Positions 32,009-41,702 of a stretch of DNA of 64,000 nt are shown piece by piece; the stretch's first letter is position 1; the number at the start of each line of letters is the position of its first letter. The translations under genes were made by a program, and so were the position numbers. Location: positions 2,563,501-2,627,500 of the forward strand of contig NZ_OY781925.1 in the NCBI RefSeq assembly GCF_963677305.1, in the 5' to 3' direction. Below the pieces are notes generated by a model. It was given only the letters and a program-made list of their open reading frames with translations, was not told the origin of the DNA and searched no databases. Origin of the DNA: an uncultured Holophaga sp. Its GTDB lineage: Bacteria > Acidobacteriota > Holophagae > Holophagales > Holophagaceae.

Positions 32009-32341
32009 ATGGGCTACCGGGTGCTGATCCACATCGATGAAGCCGAAAAGTGGCCCCTGGCGCTGGGCAATGCCCGGAACCTGCTGGAGGCCGCGGCGGA
32101 ACCGGTGGATCTGCGGATCATCGCCAATGGCCGTGCGGTGCTGACCTTCGCCTCAGGTGAGCACCGGGAGGCGATGGCGGGGCTTCAGGAGCAGGGTGTC
32201 CGCATCCAGGCCTGCCGGAACGCCCTGAAGGCCTTGCGGGTCGAGGAGCAGAGCCTGCCGGAGGGGGTGGAGGTCGTCCCGGCGGGGGTCCTGGAGCTGG
32301 TGGAGCGGCAGCGGGAGGGCTTCGCCTACCTCCGTCCCTGA
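32009..32341 (+). CDS. DsrE/DsrF-like family protein
   Basis: 110 residues in the DsrE alpha/beta pattern: 'MGYRVLIHIDEAEKWPLALG', 'VDLRIIANGRAVLTF' and a single conserved-position Cys in 'GVRIQACRNALKAL', followed by 'GVEVVPAGVLELVERQREGF'. Members act in sulfur relay or have unknown roles. Here the gene is single, 34 bases after the CxxC-repeat gene, and may be co-transcribed with it. It ends one base before the pgi stop on the other strand. Confidence 0.8.
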   Translation: MGYRVLIHIDEAEKWPLALGNARNLLEAAAEPVDLRIIANGRAVLTFASGEHREAMAGLQEQGVRIQACRNALKALRVEEQSLPEGVEVVPAGVLELVERQREGFAYLRP

Positions 32342-32342
32342 G

Positions 32343-33971
32343 TCAGCGCCCCCGCAGGCGGCGGAGGCGCTGGATGAGGGCGTTGGTGGAGCTGTCGTGG
32401 GCGAGGGCGGGGTCCACACCGGCCTCCAGCTCCGGGAGGATGCGGCCAGCCAGGACCTTGCCCAGCTCCACGCCCCACTGGTCGAAGGCGTTGATGCCCC
32501 AGATGACCGCCTGGGTGAAGACGCTGTGCTCGTAGAGGGCCACCAGGGAGCCCAGCACTTTCGGGGTCAGACGTTCGGCCAGGATGAGACTGGAGGGGCG
32601 GTTGCCCGGGAAGCTGCGGTGGGGCACCAGGGATTCCGACACCCCCTCTGCCCGGACCTCCTCAGCGGTCCTGCCGAAGGCCAGGGCCTCGGCCTGGGCC
32701 AGGACATTGGAGAGCAGGATGTCGTGGTGGCGTCCCACGGGGTTGAGGCTGTGGGCGAAGGCGATGAAATCGCAGGGGATGAGCAAGGTCCCCTGGTGGA
32801 TGAGCTGGTAGAAGGAGTGCTGGCCGTTGGTGCCGGGTTCCCCGAAGTAGACCGGTCCGGTGGGCACCCCCACGGGCTGCCCGTCCAGGGTCACCCCCTT
32901 GCCGTTGCTCTCCATGGTGAGCTGCTGGAGGTAGGCCGGGAAGCGCTTGAGATACTGGTCGTAGGGCAGCACGGCCACGGTCTGGGCCCCGAAGAAGCCT
33001 GTGTACCAGACCCCCAGCAGGGCCATGGTCACTGGCAGGTTGGCCTCCAGGGGGGCGCTGCGGAAGTGCTCGTCCATGGCCCGGAAGCCCGAGAGCAGCT
33101 CCCGGAAGCCCTCGGGGCCGATGGCCAGCAGGATGGAGAGCCCGATGGCGCTGTCCATGGAGTAGCGCCCGCCCACCCAGTCCCAGAAGCCGAACATGTG
33201 GGCGGTATCGATGCCGAAGGCCTGCACCTTGTCCGCGTTGGTGCTGACGGCCACGAAGTGTCGGGCGATGGCCCCTTCGTCCGCCAGTCCCTCCAGGAAC
33301 CAGGCCCGGGCCGACTGGGCGTTGGTCATGGTCTCCTGGGTGGTGAAGGTCTTGCTGGAGATGATGAAGAGGGTCTCCGCCGGGTCCAGCCCCCGCAGGG
33401 CCTCCATCAGGTCGGTGCCATCCACGTTGGAGACGAAGTGGAAGACCAGTTCAGGCGTGGCGAAGTGGCGCAGGGCCTCGAAGGCCATGACCGGTCCCAG
33501 GTCCGAGCCCCCGATGCCGATGTTGACCACGTGGCGCATGCGCCGCCCCGTGGCCCCCAGCCAGGCCCCGGAGCGGACCTGCTCGGCGAAGGCCGCCATG
33601 CGGTCCAGGACCTCGTGGACCCCCGGTACCACATCGTGCCCGTCCACGATGACCTGGGTCCCCCGGGGGGCGCGGAGGGCGGTGTGGAGGACAGCCCGGT
33701 CTTCGGTGGTGTTGATGCGTTGCCCTGCGAACATGGCCTCCCGGGCCGACTCCAGGCCGCAGTCCCGGGCCAGATCCCGCAGGAGCCCCAGGGTCCGGTC
33801 CGTCACCCGGTGCTTGGAGTAGTCGAGGAAGAGCCCGGCCCCCTCGCAGGTGAGCCGCGTGCCCCGCTCCGGATCAGCGGCAAAGAGCTCCCGGAGATGC
33901 TGCGGGGCGAGGCTGCGGTACTCGGCCTCCAGGGCCTTCCAGGCAGGGCGCTGGGCGAGGGGCAGGCTCAT
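32343..33971 (-). CDS. pgi: Glucose-6-phosphate isomerase
   Basis: 542 residues, normal for the long bacterial form. The signatures are '[20 protein letters not shown]', '[14 protein letters not shown]', '[12 protein letters not shown]', '[12 protein letters not shown]' and the C-terminal '[17 protein letters not shown]'. It interconverts glucose-6-phosphate and fructose-6-phosphate in glycolysis and gluconeogenesis, in the cytoplasm. A strong AGGAGG site precedes the ATG. It lies 10 bases after a small membrane protein gene on the same strand. Confidence 0.97.
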   Translation of the reverse strand: MSLPLAQRPAWKALEAEYRSLAPQHLRELFAADPERGTRLTCEGAGLFLDYSKHRVTDRTLGLLRDLARDCGLESAREAMFAGQRINTTEDRAVLHTALRAPRGTQVIVDGHDVVPGVHEVLDRMAAFAEQVRSGAWLGATGRRMRHVVNIGIGGSDLGPVMAFEALRHFATPELVFHFVSNVDGTDLMEALRGLDPAETLFIISSKTFTTQETMTNAQSARAWFLEGLADEGAIARHFVAVSTNADKVQAFGIDTAHMFGFWDWVGGRYSMDSAIGLSILLAIGPEGFRELLSGFRAMDEHFRSAPLEANLPVTMALLGVWYTGFFGAQTVAVLPYDQYLKRFPAYLQQLTMESNGKGVTLDGQPVGVPTGPVYFGEPGTNGQHSFYQLIHQGTLLIPCDFIAFAHSLNPVGRHHDILLSNVLAQAEALAFGRTAEEVRAEGVSESLVPHRSFPGNRPSSLILAERLTPKVLGSLVALYEHSVFTQAVIWGINAFDQWGVELGKVLAGRILPELEAGVDPALAHDSSTNALIQRLRRLRGR

Positions 33972-33981
33972 GGCATCCTCC

Positions 33982-34446
33982 TCAGGCCGGCAGGAGCTTC
34001 TTGAATCCGTTGAACTTCACCAGGGTGATGATGAGGAGCACCAGGGCCGCCAGCCCCGCCAGGCCGCCCACCCAGGGGATGACGCAGACGCAGCTGACGA
34101 TGCTGTAGGCCAGGCCGAGGTTCTTGCCGCAGTCACCCTGATCCGTGCGCCCCTCACTCTCGAAGTATCCCTGGAAGGACTCGGAGACCGCCTTGAAGAC
34201 GAAGAAGTTCCACACCAGGTTGAAGACCGGGATGATGAGCAGCCAGACCATGGCGGGCTCCATCTTCCGGTAGGGGGGCGGCACGCGCTTCAGGCAGCTC
34301 CCGATGAAGAGGATGATGCAGATGGTGATGGCCAGCGCGATGAGCCCGATGAGGGCGATGGCCCCGCAGGCCAGCCCGGCCACGGCCATGGCGGCGGCAT
34401 CATCCCCCCCACGGAAGAAAGCCAGAGAGGTCGGAAGGCTGATCAT
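33982..34446 (-). CDS. Small membrane protein, unknown
   Basis: 154 residues with about four membrane helices: '[20 protein letters not shown]', '[19 protein letters not shown]', '[19 protein letters not shown]' and '[13 protein letters not shown]'. A conserved-looking '[21 protein letters not shown]' recalls DUF4328-like small membrane proteins. A perfect AGGAGG site precedes it. It is co-directional with pgi, probably one transcript; a functional link is not evident. Confidence 0.7.
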   Translation of the reverse strand: MISLPTSLAFFRGGDDAAAMAVAGLACGAIALIGLIALAITICIILFIGSCLKRVPPPYRKMEPAMVWLLIIPVFNLVWNFFVFKAVSESFQGYFESEGRTDQGDCGKNLGLAYSIVSCVCVIPWVGGLAGLAALVLLIITLVKFNGFKKLLPA

Positions 34447-34571
34447 GGATTCCTCCTAAGTCGGGTAGGCCCCCATCTTGGCACAGACCTGCGCCGGGAT
34501 TGGAGTGAAGATCCTGCTTGCCGCGGCATCCAAGGCTCTGTGGCCGAGCCACACTCCGTTAGGCTTGACCC

Positions 34572-35834
34572 ATGTCCTGGACTGATTTCAAAGCCCGTCT
34601 GCACTCCCGCCGCCCCCTGGCCGGGGCGCTGAACCCGCTGCGCTACCTGGGACCGGGGATGCTGGTGGCCGTGGGCTTCATCGACCCGGGGAACTGGGCC
34701 TCCAACATGGCCGCCGGGGCGGGCTTCGGCTACCCGATCCTCTGGATCGTCACCCTGAGCACGATCTTCCTGATCATCCTCCAGCACAACGCCGCCCACC
34801 TGGGCATCGTGACGGGGCTCTGCCTCTCGGAGGGGGCCACCCGCTTCCTCCCCAAGTGGATCTCCCGCCCGGCCCTGGGAACGGCGGTCCTGGCCGCCGT
34901 CGCCACAGCCTTTGCGGAGATCCTGGGGGGCGCCATCGCCCTGGGGATGCTCTTCCACCTGCCCCTCAAGCTGGGGGCCCTCCTCACCACCGTGGTGGTG
35001 GGCTTCCTGCTCCTGGGGAACACCTACCGGGTCATCGAGAAGATCATCGTGGGCTTCGTCTCCCTCATCGGACTCGGCTTCCTCTTCGAGCTGCTGCTGG
35101 TGAAGATCCACTGGAGCGCCGCCGTGGTGGGCTGGGTGAAGCCCAGCTTCCCCCCGGGCTCGACTCTGGTGCTCATGAGCGTCCTGGGGGCGGTGGTCAT
35201 GCCCCACAACCTCTTCCTGCACAGTGAGTTCATCCAGAGTCGGGAGTGGAACCTGCAGGGTGAGGAGGCCATCCGGAGCCACCTGCGCTTCGAGCTCTAC
35301 GACACCCTGGTGTCCATGATCATCGGCTGGGCCATCAACAGCGCCATGGTGCTCCTGGCGGCGGCCACCTTCTTCACCCACCGGGTGGGGGTGGATTCCC
35401 TGGAGCAGGCGGAAGCCATGCTCCGGCCCATCCTGGGGCCTTCGGCGGCGCTGATCTTCGCCCTGGCCCTGCTCTGCGCCGGACTGGCCTCCTCCACCAC
35501 CGCCGGCATGGCCGGGGGCTCCATCTTCGCGGGCATCTTCGACCGTCCCTACGACATCCACGAGAGGCACAGCCGGGCCGGAGTGGCCCTGACCCTGGGG
35601 CTGGCCCTGGTCGGCGTGCTCCTGGTCACGGACACCTTCAAGGCCCTGGTGGTGTCCCAGGTGCTCCTCAGTGTCCAGCTGCCCATCACGATCCTGGTCC
35701 AGATCCACCTGACCGGCTCCCGCAGGGTCATGGGGCGCCACGCCAACGGGCCCCTGGACCGCTTCCTGCTCTGGACCGTGGCCCTCATCGTCATCGCCCT
35801 CAACCTCTGGCTGCTGTGGACGACCCTCGCCTGA
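34572..35834 (+). CDS. mntH: NRAMP-family Mn2+/divalent metal transporter
   Basis: 420 residues with about eleven membrane helices. The metal-binding helix 1 motif DPGN lies in 'VGFIDPGNWASNMAAG' (near residue 38). The helix 6 motif is 'VVMPHNLFLHSE' (near 210), here with the usual A-M-P-H reading V-M-P-H. Proton-coupled uptake of Mn2+ or Fe2+ is the family function. Divergent from the pgi operon with a ~125-bp gap. I see no recognisable MntR or Fur box or yybP-type riboswitch in that gap. Confidence 0.92.
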   Translation: MSWTDFKARLHSRRPLAGALNPLRYLGPGMLVAVGFIDPGNWASNMAAGAGFGYPILWIVTLSTIFLIILQHNAAHLGIVTGLCLSEGATRFLPKWISRPALGTAVLAAVATAFAEILGGAIALGMLFHLPLKLGALLTTVVVGFLLLGNTYRVIEKIIVGFVSLIGLGFLFELLLVKIHWSAAVVGWVKPSFPPGSTLVLMSVLGAVVMPHNLFLHSEFIQSREWNLQGEEAIRSHLRFELYDTLVSMIIGWAINSAMVLLAAATFFTHRVGVDSLEQAEAMLRPILGPSAALIFALALLCAGLASSTTAGMAGGSIFAGIFDRPYDIHERHSRAGVALTLGLALVGVLLVTDTFKALVVSQVLLSVQLPITILVQIHLTGSRRVMGRHANGPLDRFLLWTVALIVIALNLWLLWTTLA

Positions 35835-35971
35835 GCCCGGCAGTTCGTCCCCCCCTTTTCCCAGTTCCTCCCGCCCGGAGGCGAGCCCCCCTGAAGGCCT
35901 GAACCCCGGGAGCCGGAGCGTGGTCTCCTCACTCTGGACGGCGCAAACCCGCCGCCCAAGGGGAGGAACCC

Positions 35972-36421
35972 ATGTCCCAGCTCGCCACCACCCTCTTCAC
36001 CACCCTCGCCCTCAGCACCCCCTGCCTGATGGCGCCCCCCACGCTCAGCTTCCCCCAGGCTTCCCTGGATGTGCCAGGACTCATCGCCCGCCGCCTGGGC
36101 CTGGACCAGACCCAGCAGGCCAACTTCCGCGGAGCCTTTGAGCGCCACCGGGCGGCCCTGCAGGCCCGGACCAAGGCTTTCCGGGAGGCCCGGCGGCGCC
36201 TGGTGGATCTGACCCTGGATGCCCGAAGCAGCGATGCCGATCTCATCCGGGCCCACCAGGAGACTGCGGCCAGCTCCCTGGCCCTGACGGAAGAGATCCA
36301 TGGCCTCATCCGGGAAGTCGACCCCACCCTCACCCCCGCCCAGCGGATCCGGATCCAGGAACAGCTCCAGGAGTTCCGGCAGACCGCGGACCACCTGCGC
36401 GAACTGCTGCTGGGCGCCTGA
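35972..36421 (+). CDS. Spy/CpxP-like periplasmic protein
   Basis: 149 residues. A signal-like N-terminus is followed by an all-helical, Arg/Ala-rich body with 'LGLDQTQQANFRGAFERHRA' and a terminal LTxxQ motif 'LTPAQRIRIQEQLQEF'. That is the pattern of Spy/CpxP/heavy-metal-resistance chaperones. GGGGAGG sets the start. It may be co-transcribed with the lipoprotein gene that follows after 36 bases. Confidence 0.75.
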   Translation: MSQLATTLFTTLALSTPCLMAPPTLSFPQASLDVPGLIARRLGLDQTQQANFRGAFERHRAALQARTKAFREARRRLVDLTLDARSSDADLIRAHQETAASSLALTEEIHGLIREVDPTLTPAQRIRIQEQLQEFRQTADHLRELLLGA

Positions 36422-36457
36422 GGCTCCTTGACAACCCCCATCCAACCAGGAGAACCC

Positions 36458-38188
36458 ATGCGCCACCGCTACACCCCCATCCCCCTCGCCCTGCTGGGCC
36501 TTCCCCTCCTGCTGACCCTCGCCTGCGGCGGCGGGGGCAGCTCCACGACCGCCACGGCCAACACGGGCACCGTCTCCCTGGCCCTGACCGATGCCCCCTC
36601 GGAGGACTGGTCCGAGGTCGGCGTGATCCTCCGCAAGGCCACCCTGGTCCCCCAGGGGGGCACCGTCTCCACCGGCACGGTGATCTACGACGGCAGCAGT
36701 TCCACCACCAGCCTCAATCTGGTGGACCTGGACAGCCTCTCGGAGCTCATTTCCAGCACCCAGGTCCCCGCAGGGACCTACACCCGCCTGGTGCTGGAGG
36801 TGGATGCCGCCCCGGCTGACATCACCCTGGTCCCCGCCGATGGCTCGGGCCAGATCCCCTCGAGTCAGATCAAGGTCCTCGGAGCGGACAGCGCCACCGG
36901 CCTGGCCACGGTGCCCGTGACGCTGGACACCCCCCTGGTGGTGAGCGCCGGGCAGCCGACCGTGGTGGAAGCCGACTTCGACCTGGGGCACCCCCTCTTC
37001 ATCGTGCCCCATGACACGGGGAGCACCCCGGTCTACTGCATCGACTTCCAGGTCCGCCAGGCGGTGGTCAGCGCCCTGGAAGCCCTCAATCAGCGCTGGA
37101 CTTCGGGGCAGGTGCTGAGCGTCGCCTCCGATGCAGGCTCCTTCAGTGTGGAGACCCCCTATGGCTCGGATCGGAGCTTCAAGAGCACCGGTACCCTCCG
37201 GACGGTCTTCTTCAACCTTGACAGCGACCCCGCCCAGGCCACCGCCTCCTTCAGCGTCCCCTCCACCCTCAACGCCGGGAAGTACGTCCGGGTGGCCGCC
37301 CGCTTCCAGAGCGATGGCACCCAGAAGGCCCGCCGCGTGTGGTACGCCAGCAGCGCAGCCACCCTGGTCAATGCCTATCGGGAGGGGCATGTGGTCAAAG
37401 TGGACACGGACAGCAAGCTGCTCTACGTGCGGGGCAGCGACGCCGTGGTGCAGGCCTGGCGGATCGATGCGGATACCGCCTATTACCTCCAGGGGGGCAG
37501 CACCGCCATCGCGACGGGCACCGACTTCCTGTCCAGCGTGGGGCGAGGCTTCAAGGTGGCGGTGAGCGCCGCAGACCCCAGCACCAACCCGCCCGTGGCG
37601 GGCACCGTGGACATCCAGCGGGCGGCCTACGAGGGCAGGATCACGGCGGCGGACAGCAGCAGCCTGACCTTCACCCACACCTACAGTGATGCCACCCTCT
37701 CCCGCAGCGCAGGCTATGGGAGCAGCTTCGCTTGGTGGACCTTCGCCCACCCCGGTACGACCTCCACGGATCAGGCGGCCTTCCTGACCCAGGCCCTGCC
37801 CACCAGCGGCCCGGCCAGCCGGGCGGCCAGCACCCTCGACTGGGGTGGAAGCCAGTGGGCGGCGGACAGCGCTGTCTTCCTGCCCGTGGGCCTGGGCACG
37901 GGTGTCCAGACCCTCACCACCGGCTATGCCAATGGCAGCCTGGCTCTCAGCTACACCCCTGAGGACTCGGACACGGCCCAGTCCCTGACGGTGAACCTGG
38001 GGACCACCGCCCAGGATGCCACGGTGGTCACTGAGTACACCAATGCCTCGGGAGTCGTCACGGTCCAGGTCCTGGACTCCACCTCGGCCTGGGCCGCAGC
38101 CCTCACCGCGGGCGCCAAGGTGCGGGTCTACGGGATCCCCAAGGGCGACGGCAGCCTGGATGCCTACTGGATCAACCTCTTCGACTAA
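36458..38188 (+). CDS. DUF4382 lipoprotein
   Basis: 576 residues from the ATG at 36458, preceded by AGGAG; the TTG at 36428 is less likely. The signal peptide ends in the lipobox 'LTLACGGGG', with the lipidated Cys at residue 23. Residues ~35-180 match DUF4382: 'TVSLALTDAPSEDWSEVGV' and 'NLVDLDSLSELISSTQVPAG'. The remaining ~390 residues are Ser/Thr/Ala-rich beta repeats. Surface- or periplasm-exposed, function unknown; such proteins are common in environmental bacteria with many outer-surface lipoproteins. Confidence 0.85.
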   Translation: MRHRYTPIPLALLGLPLLLTLACGGGGSSTTATANTGTVSLALTDAPSEDWSEVGVILRKATLVPQGGTVSTGTVIYDGSSSTTSLNLVDLDSLSELISSTQVPAGTYTRLVLEVDAAPADITLVPADGSGQIPSSQIKVLGADSATGLATVPVTLDTPLVVSAGQPTVVEADFDLGHPLFIVPHDTGSTPVYCIDFQVRQAVVSALEALNQRWTSGQVLSVASDAGSFSVETPYGSDRSFKSTGTLRTVFFNLDSDPAQATASFSVPSTLNAGKYVRVAARFQSDGTQKARRVWYASSAATLVNAYREGHVVKVDTDSKLLYVRGSDAVVQAWRIDADTAYYLQGGSTAIATGTDFLSSVGRGFKVAVSAADPSTNPPVAGTVDIQRAAYEGRITAADSSSLTFTHTYSDATLSRSAGYGSSFAWWTFAHPGTTSTDQAAFLTQALPTSGPASRAASTLDWGGSQWAADSAVFLPVGLGTGVQTLTTGYANGSLALSYTPEDSDTAQSLTVNLGTTAQDATVVTEYTNASGVVTVQVLDSTSAWAAALTAGAKVRVYGIPKGDGSLDAYWINLFD

Positions 38189-38232
38189 GCTGGGAGCACC
38201 GGGGGTCGGCTCCATCCGGCCCCCGCATCCCG

Positions 38233-39330
38233 ATGCGACTCCCCGAACTCCTGCCCCTGAGCTTCCGCCGCTACAGCCCCACCCGTCTGGGGCTGCTGCC
38301 CTTGATTGTGGGCATGCTGCTGGCGCTCCGCTGGACCATGACGCCGCCCCGGCTTCATCCCGCTCTCCTTGTCTGGCCCCTGGCCATGGCCGTGGGCTAC
38401 CTCCTCCTGGCCCCCCTGCCCTGGCTCTGGACAGGGGATGAGCGGACCCGGCCCTCCCACCTGCGGGGCCTGGGACAGGCCGTGGCGGTCAATGCCCTCT
38501 GGCTGGCCCTGGCGGCGATCACCCTCCGTCTCTGGCTGGGGGATCAGCCCATGGAGGGGCTCTTCATGGGACCCGTGGTCCGGGATCGGCTGGTCCACAG
38601 CGGCCTGCCCTGGTGGGCCTTCTTCGAGCTGCTGCACCTCCCCCTCAGCTCCGCTATTGGCTGGTTCATCGCGGAAAAGGATGTGGCGGAGCGGGAGCGC
38701 CTTCTGGCTGAAGCCAGGGAGGCAACCCTGGCGATCCACTCCCGGGAGGCCCAGGCCCTCTCCCTGCAGGCCCAACTCGATCCCCATGTGCTCTACAACG
38801 CCCTGGGGGGCATCGCCGAGCTCATCCACGAGGACCCGGACAAGGCCGAGACGGCCCTCCTGGATCTGGCCGACCTCCTCAGACGGCTCACCCGCTATGG
38901 CCGCCAGCTCCGCTGCCCCCTGGGCCAGGAGCGGGAGCTGGTGACCCAGTACCTGGCCCTGGAGTCCCTGCGGCTCGAGGGGCGCCTTCAGGTGAGCTGG
39001 ACCTGGGACCCGGCCCTGGATGCCCTGCCCGCTCCACCCCTGCTCCTCCAGCCCCTGGCAGAGAATGCCATCCAGCACGGTCTCTCCCGTCTCAAAGGCG
39101 GTGGGCGGCTGCAGATCAGGGGTCGGCGGGAGCCGGATGGCACAGTGGTCCTTCAAGTCGAGAATGAGGGTCCCACCTGGAGCCCGGAGAGGGCCCGCGA
39201 GGGCACCGGCCTCGGCAACCTGCGCCAGCGTCTGGCCCTCCTGGGCGGGGCCCGCTTGGACATGCGCTCCGAGGCAGGCTGGACCCGGGCCTGCATCCGA
39301 CTTTCCCCGGAGGTGGCCCGTGAACCCTGA
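38233..39330 (+). CDS. LytS/YehU-type sensor histidine kinase
   Basis: 365 residues. Four N-terminal membrane helices (residues ~15-145) and a short linker precede the HisKA_7TM/His_kinase (PF06580) domain. The phospho-accepting His lies in 'AQLDPHVLYNALGGIAEL' (near residue 184; the family consensus has F-N after the His-x-L). The N box is 'LLLQPLAENAIQHGLSRL' and the G box 'GTGLGNLRQRLALLGG'. It overlaps the response regulator gene by 11 bases and forms a two-component pair with it. The signal is unknown. Confidence 0.9.
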   Translation: MRLPELLPLSFRRYSPTRLGLLPLIVGMLLALRWTMTPPRLHPALLVWPLAMAVGYLLLAPLPWLWTGDERTRPSHLRGLGQAVAVNALWLALAAITLRLWLGDQPMEGLFMGPVVRDRLVHSGLPWWAFFELLHLPLSSAIGWFIAEKDVAERERLLAEAREATLAIHSREAQALSLQAQLDPHVLYNALGGIAELIHEDPDKAETALLDLADLLRRLTRYGRQLRCPLGQERELVTQYLALESLRLEGRLQVSWTWDPALDALPAPPLLLQPLAENAIQHGLSRLKGGGRLQIRGRREPDGTVVLQVENEGPTWSPERAREGTGLGNLRQRLALLGGARLDMRSEAGWTRACIRLSPEVAREP

Positions 39331-40036
39331 AGCCCTCAAGGTGGCCGTGGCCGAAGACGAGGCCCTGAACCGGCGGCGCCTGGTGCGCATGCTCCAGCAG
39401 ACGGGCTGCGAGGTCCTGGCCGAGTTCGAGGACGGGGACAGCCTCCTGGCCTGGCTGGAGCGGGGTCCGGCCCTGGACGCCCTCTTCCTGGACATCCGGA
39501 TGCCCGGAAGCAGTGGCTTGGAGGTGGCCGAAGCCCTGCCCGAACCGGTGCCGGTGGTCTTTGTCACGGCCTTCGCCGACCACGCCGTGGAGGCCTTCGA
39601 GGCTGCGGCCCTGGACTACCTCCTGAAGCCCGTCCGGGCCGAGCGCCTGGAGCTCTGCCTGGCCCGGCTCCGGGAGCGCCGCCCCCAGCCCAGCACGCCC
39701 CGGGGCCGCCCCGGGCGCTACCCCGTGAAGGCCGGCACCGGGATAGTCTTCCTGGAGTTCTCCCGGACCACGCACTTCGAGGTGGTGGAGGAGGTGGTCT
39801 GGGCCCATGCCGGGGGCCGCTTCCAGACGCCCTGGACCAGCCTGGCCATGGTGGAGGAGCGCTTCCCCGGAGCCGGGCTCCTGCGGATCCACCGCCACCT
39901 CATGGTCCGCCCGGAGGCGGTCATCGGCATCCGCCCCGCCGAGGCCGGGAGGGTGATCCTCACCTTTCCTGGCGGCCTCGAGCTGCTCTCCAGTCGCCCC
40001 GCAGCTCCCCGGATCCGGGAGCGGTTGGGGCTTTAG
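39320..40036 (+). CDS. LytTR-family response regulator
   Basis: 238 residues from a GTG that overlaps the kinase stop. The receiver domain has the acidic pair in 'VAVAEDEALNRRR', the phospho-acceptor Asp in 'LFLDIRMPGSSG', Thr in 'VVFVTAFADHA' and Lys in 'DYLLKPV'. The LytTR DNA-binding domain (about 140-238) contains 'VVWAHAGGRFQTPW' and 'LLRIHRHLMVRPEAV'. It should act as a transcription regulator controlled by the adjacent kinase. It converges with the MCP gene, ending four bases into it. Confidence 0.92.
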   Translation: MNPEALKVAVAEDEALNRRRLVRMLQQTGCEVLAEFEDGDSLLAWLERGPALDALFLDIRMPGSSGLEVAEALPEPVPVVFVTAFADHAVEAFEAAALDYLLKPVRAERLELCLARLRERRPQPSTPRGRPGRYPVKAGTGIVFLEFSRTTHFEVVEEVVWAHAGGRFQTPWTSLAMVEERFPGAGLLRIHRHLMVRPEAVIGIRPAEAGRVILTFPGGLELLSSRPAAPRIRERLGL

Positions 40037-41613
40037 ACCCTGAAACGCTGGACCAGATTCCGCAGCCCCTCGGCAACCCCGGAGAGGTCGTCGGCGGTGC
40101 GGACCACCTCCTGAACCGTGGCGGTGAGCTCGTGGGTGGCGGCGGCATTCTGGGCCAGGCCCTCGCCGGTCTCGGCCATCCGGCGGGTCACATCCTCACT
40201 GGTGCCTGCCTGAGCCCTTACCGAAGCTCCCACCCGCTCGATGTGCTCGGCCACGCCCTGAATGCGGGTCCGGATGGACTCCAGACTCTGCATGGTCACC
40301 TGGACGCTGTCGGCACCGGCCTGGACCACATGGCCCGTGAGGGCCGTCAGCTCCTCCACATCCTTGGCGGCGGTGCGGGAGCGGTCCGCCAGCTTGCGCA
40401 CCTCTTCGGCCACCACCGCGAAGCCCTTGCCGTGGACCCCAGCCTTGGCGGCTTCAATGGCGGCGTTGAGGGAGAGGAGGTTGGTCTGGCGGGCGATCTC
40501 CTGGATCACCCGGACGGTCTGGACGATGCGGTCCGTGGCATCCCGGATCTGCTCCATGTTGCGCACCGTCTCCTGCCCGGCCCCGGCGCTGCGCTCAGTG
40601 TCCTCCACGGCCTGGCGGCTCTCCCGCTGGCCCTCTTCAGTAAGCTGGGCGGCCATGGCTGCGCTCTGGGCCAGGTCCCCCATGGCCTCGGAGACCTGCT
40701 CTCCAGCGGTTCTGAGCTGCTCACCCACCCGGGCGATCTCGTCCATGGCCCGGGCCATCTCGGAGGCGGAGGCGGAGAGCTCAGTGCTCCCCGAGGCGAC
40801 CCGGTCGGCATAGCCTGATACCTCCAGGATCCGCTCCTTCAGATTGGCGTTGTAGCCATTGAAGGCCTCGGCCGCCTCCCCGATCTCATCGCGGCTCTGG
40901 ATGGCGAGACTGCGGGAGAGATCGCTGGTGCGGAGGCCCTCCACCAGATCCCGGAGGGGGCGGACCATCCGGGTGGCGAAGACGCGGACCACCAGGGCGA
41001 TCAGCACCGCCAGGAGCACGAAACCCCCGAGGATGCCCAGGGTGTAGGTCCGCATCTGGGCCTGGAGGTCATCCAGGTAGACCCCGGTCCCGATGTTCCA
41101 GCCCCAGGGCTTGAAGGTGACCACATAGTTCAGCTTGGGGAAGACCCCCTCCTTGCCGGGCTTGGCGAACATGAGTCTCAGAAAGCCACCTCCGCTCTCA
41201 TGCCCCAAGCGGTTGAGCTCCACATAGATCAGCTGCCCCTTGGCATCCTTGAAGCCACTGACATCCTTGCCCTCCATCTCGGGCTTGATGGGAACGGTGA
41301 CGACCTTGAGATCCTCGGTGAAGACATAGAAGTAGCCGGTCTTGCCGAAGCGCACCCCCTTGATATTCTCGAGGGCCCGGTTCCTGGCCTCGGCCGGGGT
41401 GAGCTTGCCGGCCTTCACCCCCTCCTCCAGGCCTTCCAGCATGGCGACCTGGGACTCGGTGAGGTGCTGGAGGTACTCCCGACGGGCCGTCAGCATGCTG
41501 CGCTCGATGAGCGGCATGAGGACCAGCCAGGCCGCCAGGAAGAGCACCACCATGGGCACCAGGGTGAGGAGGAGGATCTTGCCCTTGAGCTTGCTGAAAA
41601 GCCCCATCGCCAT
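40033..41613 (-). CDS. Methyl-accepting chemotaxis protein with Cache domain
   Basis: 526 residues. Order: membrane helix (13-34), periplasmic single-Cache domain (~40-190, with 'FGKTGYFYVFTEDLKVVTVP' and 'KPWGWNIGTGVYLDD'), second membrane helix (~197-218), HAMP, then the signalling domain with the hairpin tip 'QTNLLSLNAAIEAAKAGVHG' and 'FAVVAEEVRKLADRSRTAA'. Single-Cache MCPs usually sense small carboxylates or other small ligands. No che genes are in the window, so it serves a chemosensory array encoded elsewhere. Confidence 0.94.
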   Translation of the reverse strand: MAMGLFSKLKGKILLLTLVPMVVLFLAAWLVLMPLIERSMLTARREYLQHLTESQVAMLEGLEEGVKAGKLTPAEARNRALENIKGVRFGKTGYFYVFTEDLKVVTVPIKPEMEGKDVSGFKDAKGQLIYVELNRLGHESGGGFLRLMFAKPGKEGVFPKLNYVVTFKPWGWNIGTGVYLDDLQAQMRTYTLGILGGFVLLAVLIALVVRVFATRMVRPLRDLVEGLRTSDLSRSLAIQSRDEIGEAAEAFNGYNANLKERILEVSGYADRVASGSTELSASASEMARAMDEIARVGEQLRTAGEQVSEAMGDLAQSAAMAAQLTEEGQRESRQAVEDTERSAGAGQETVRNMEQIRDATDRIVQTVRVIQEIARQTNLLSLNAAIEAAKAGVHGKGFAVVAEEVRKLADRSRTAAKDVEELTALTGHVVQAGADSVQVTMQSLESIRTRIQGVAEHIERVGASVRAQAGTSEDVTRRMAETGEGLAQNAAATHELTATVQEVVRTADDLSGVAEGLRNLVQRFRV

Positions 41614-41702
41614 GATGTCCTCCCTGGGGTCCTTCCCCAGGGTTTAATCGTCCCGACAGCCCCCCGGACTTGAGCCCTGGTCGCATGGGGGAAGCTTGAC
41701 CC

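Noticed and set aside
34558..34564. GTTAGGC sequence upstream of mntH
   Set aside because: A lone 7-mer without the GCCTAAC partner or attC arms; chance match.
34447..34571. Search for a Mn riboswitch or MntR/Fur box before mntH
   Set aside because: No convincing consensus match could be seen by eye.
35549..38215. Minus-strand ORF of 888 codons opposite mntH and the lipoprotein
   Set aside because: Antisense of well-supported genes in a GC-rich frame; low-complexity Gly/Val/Ala protein with no recognisable motif.
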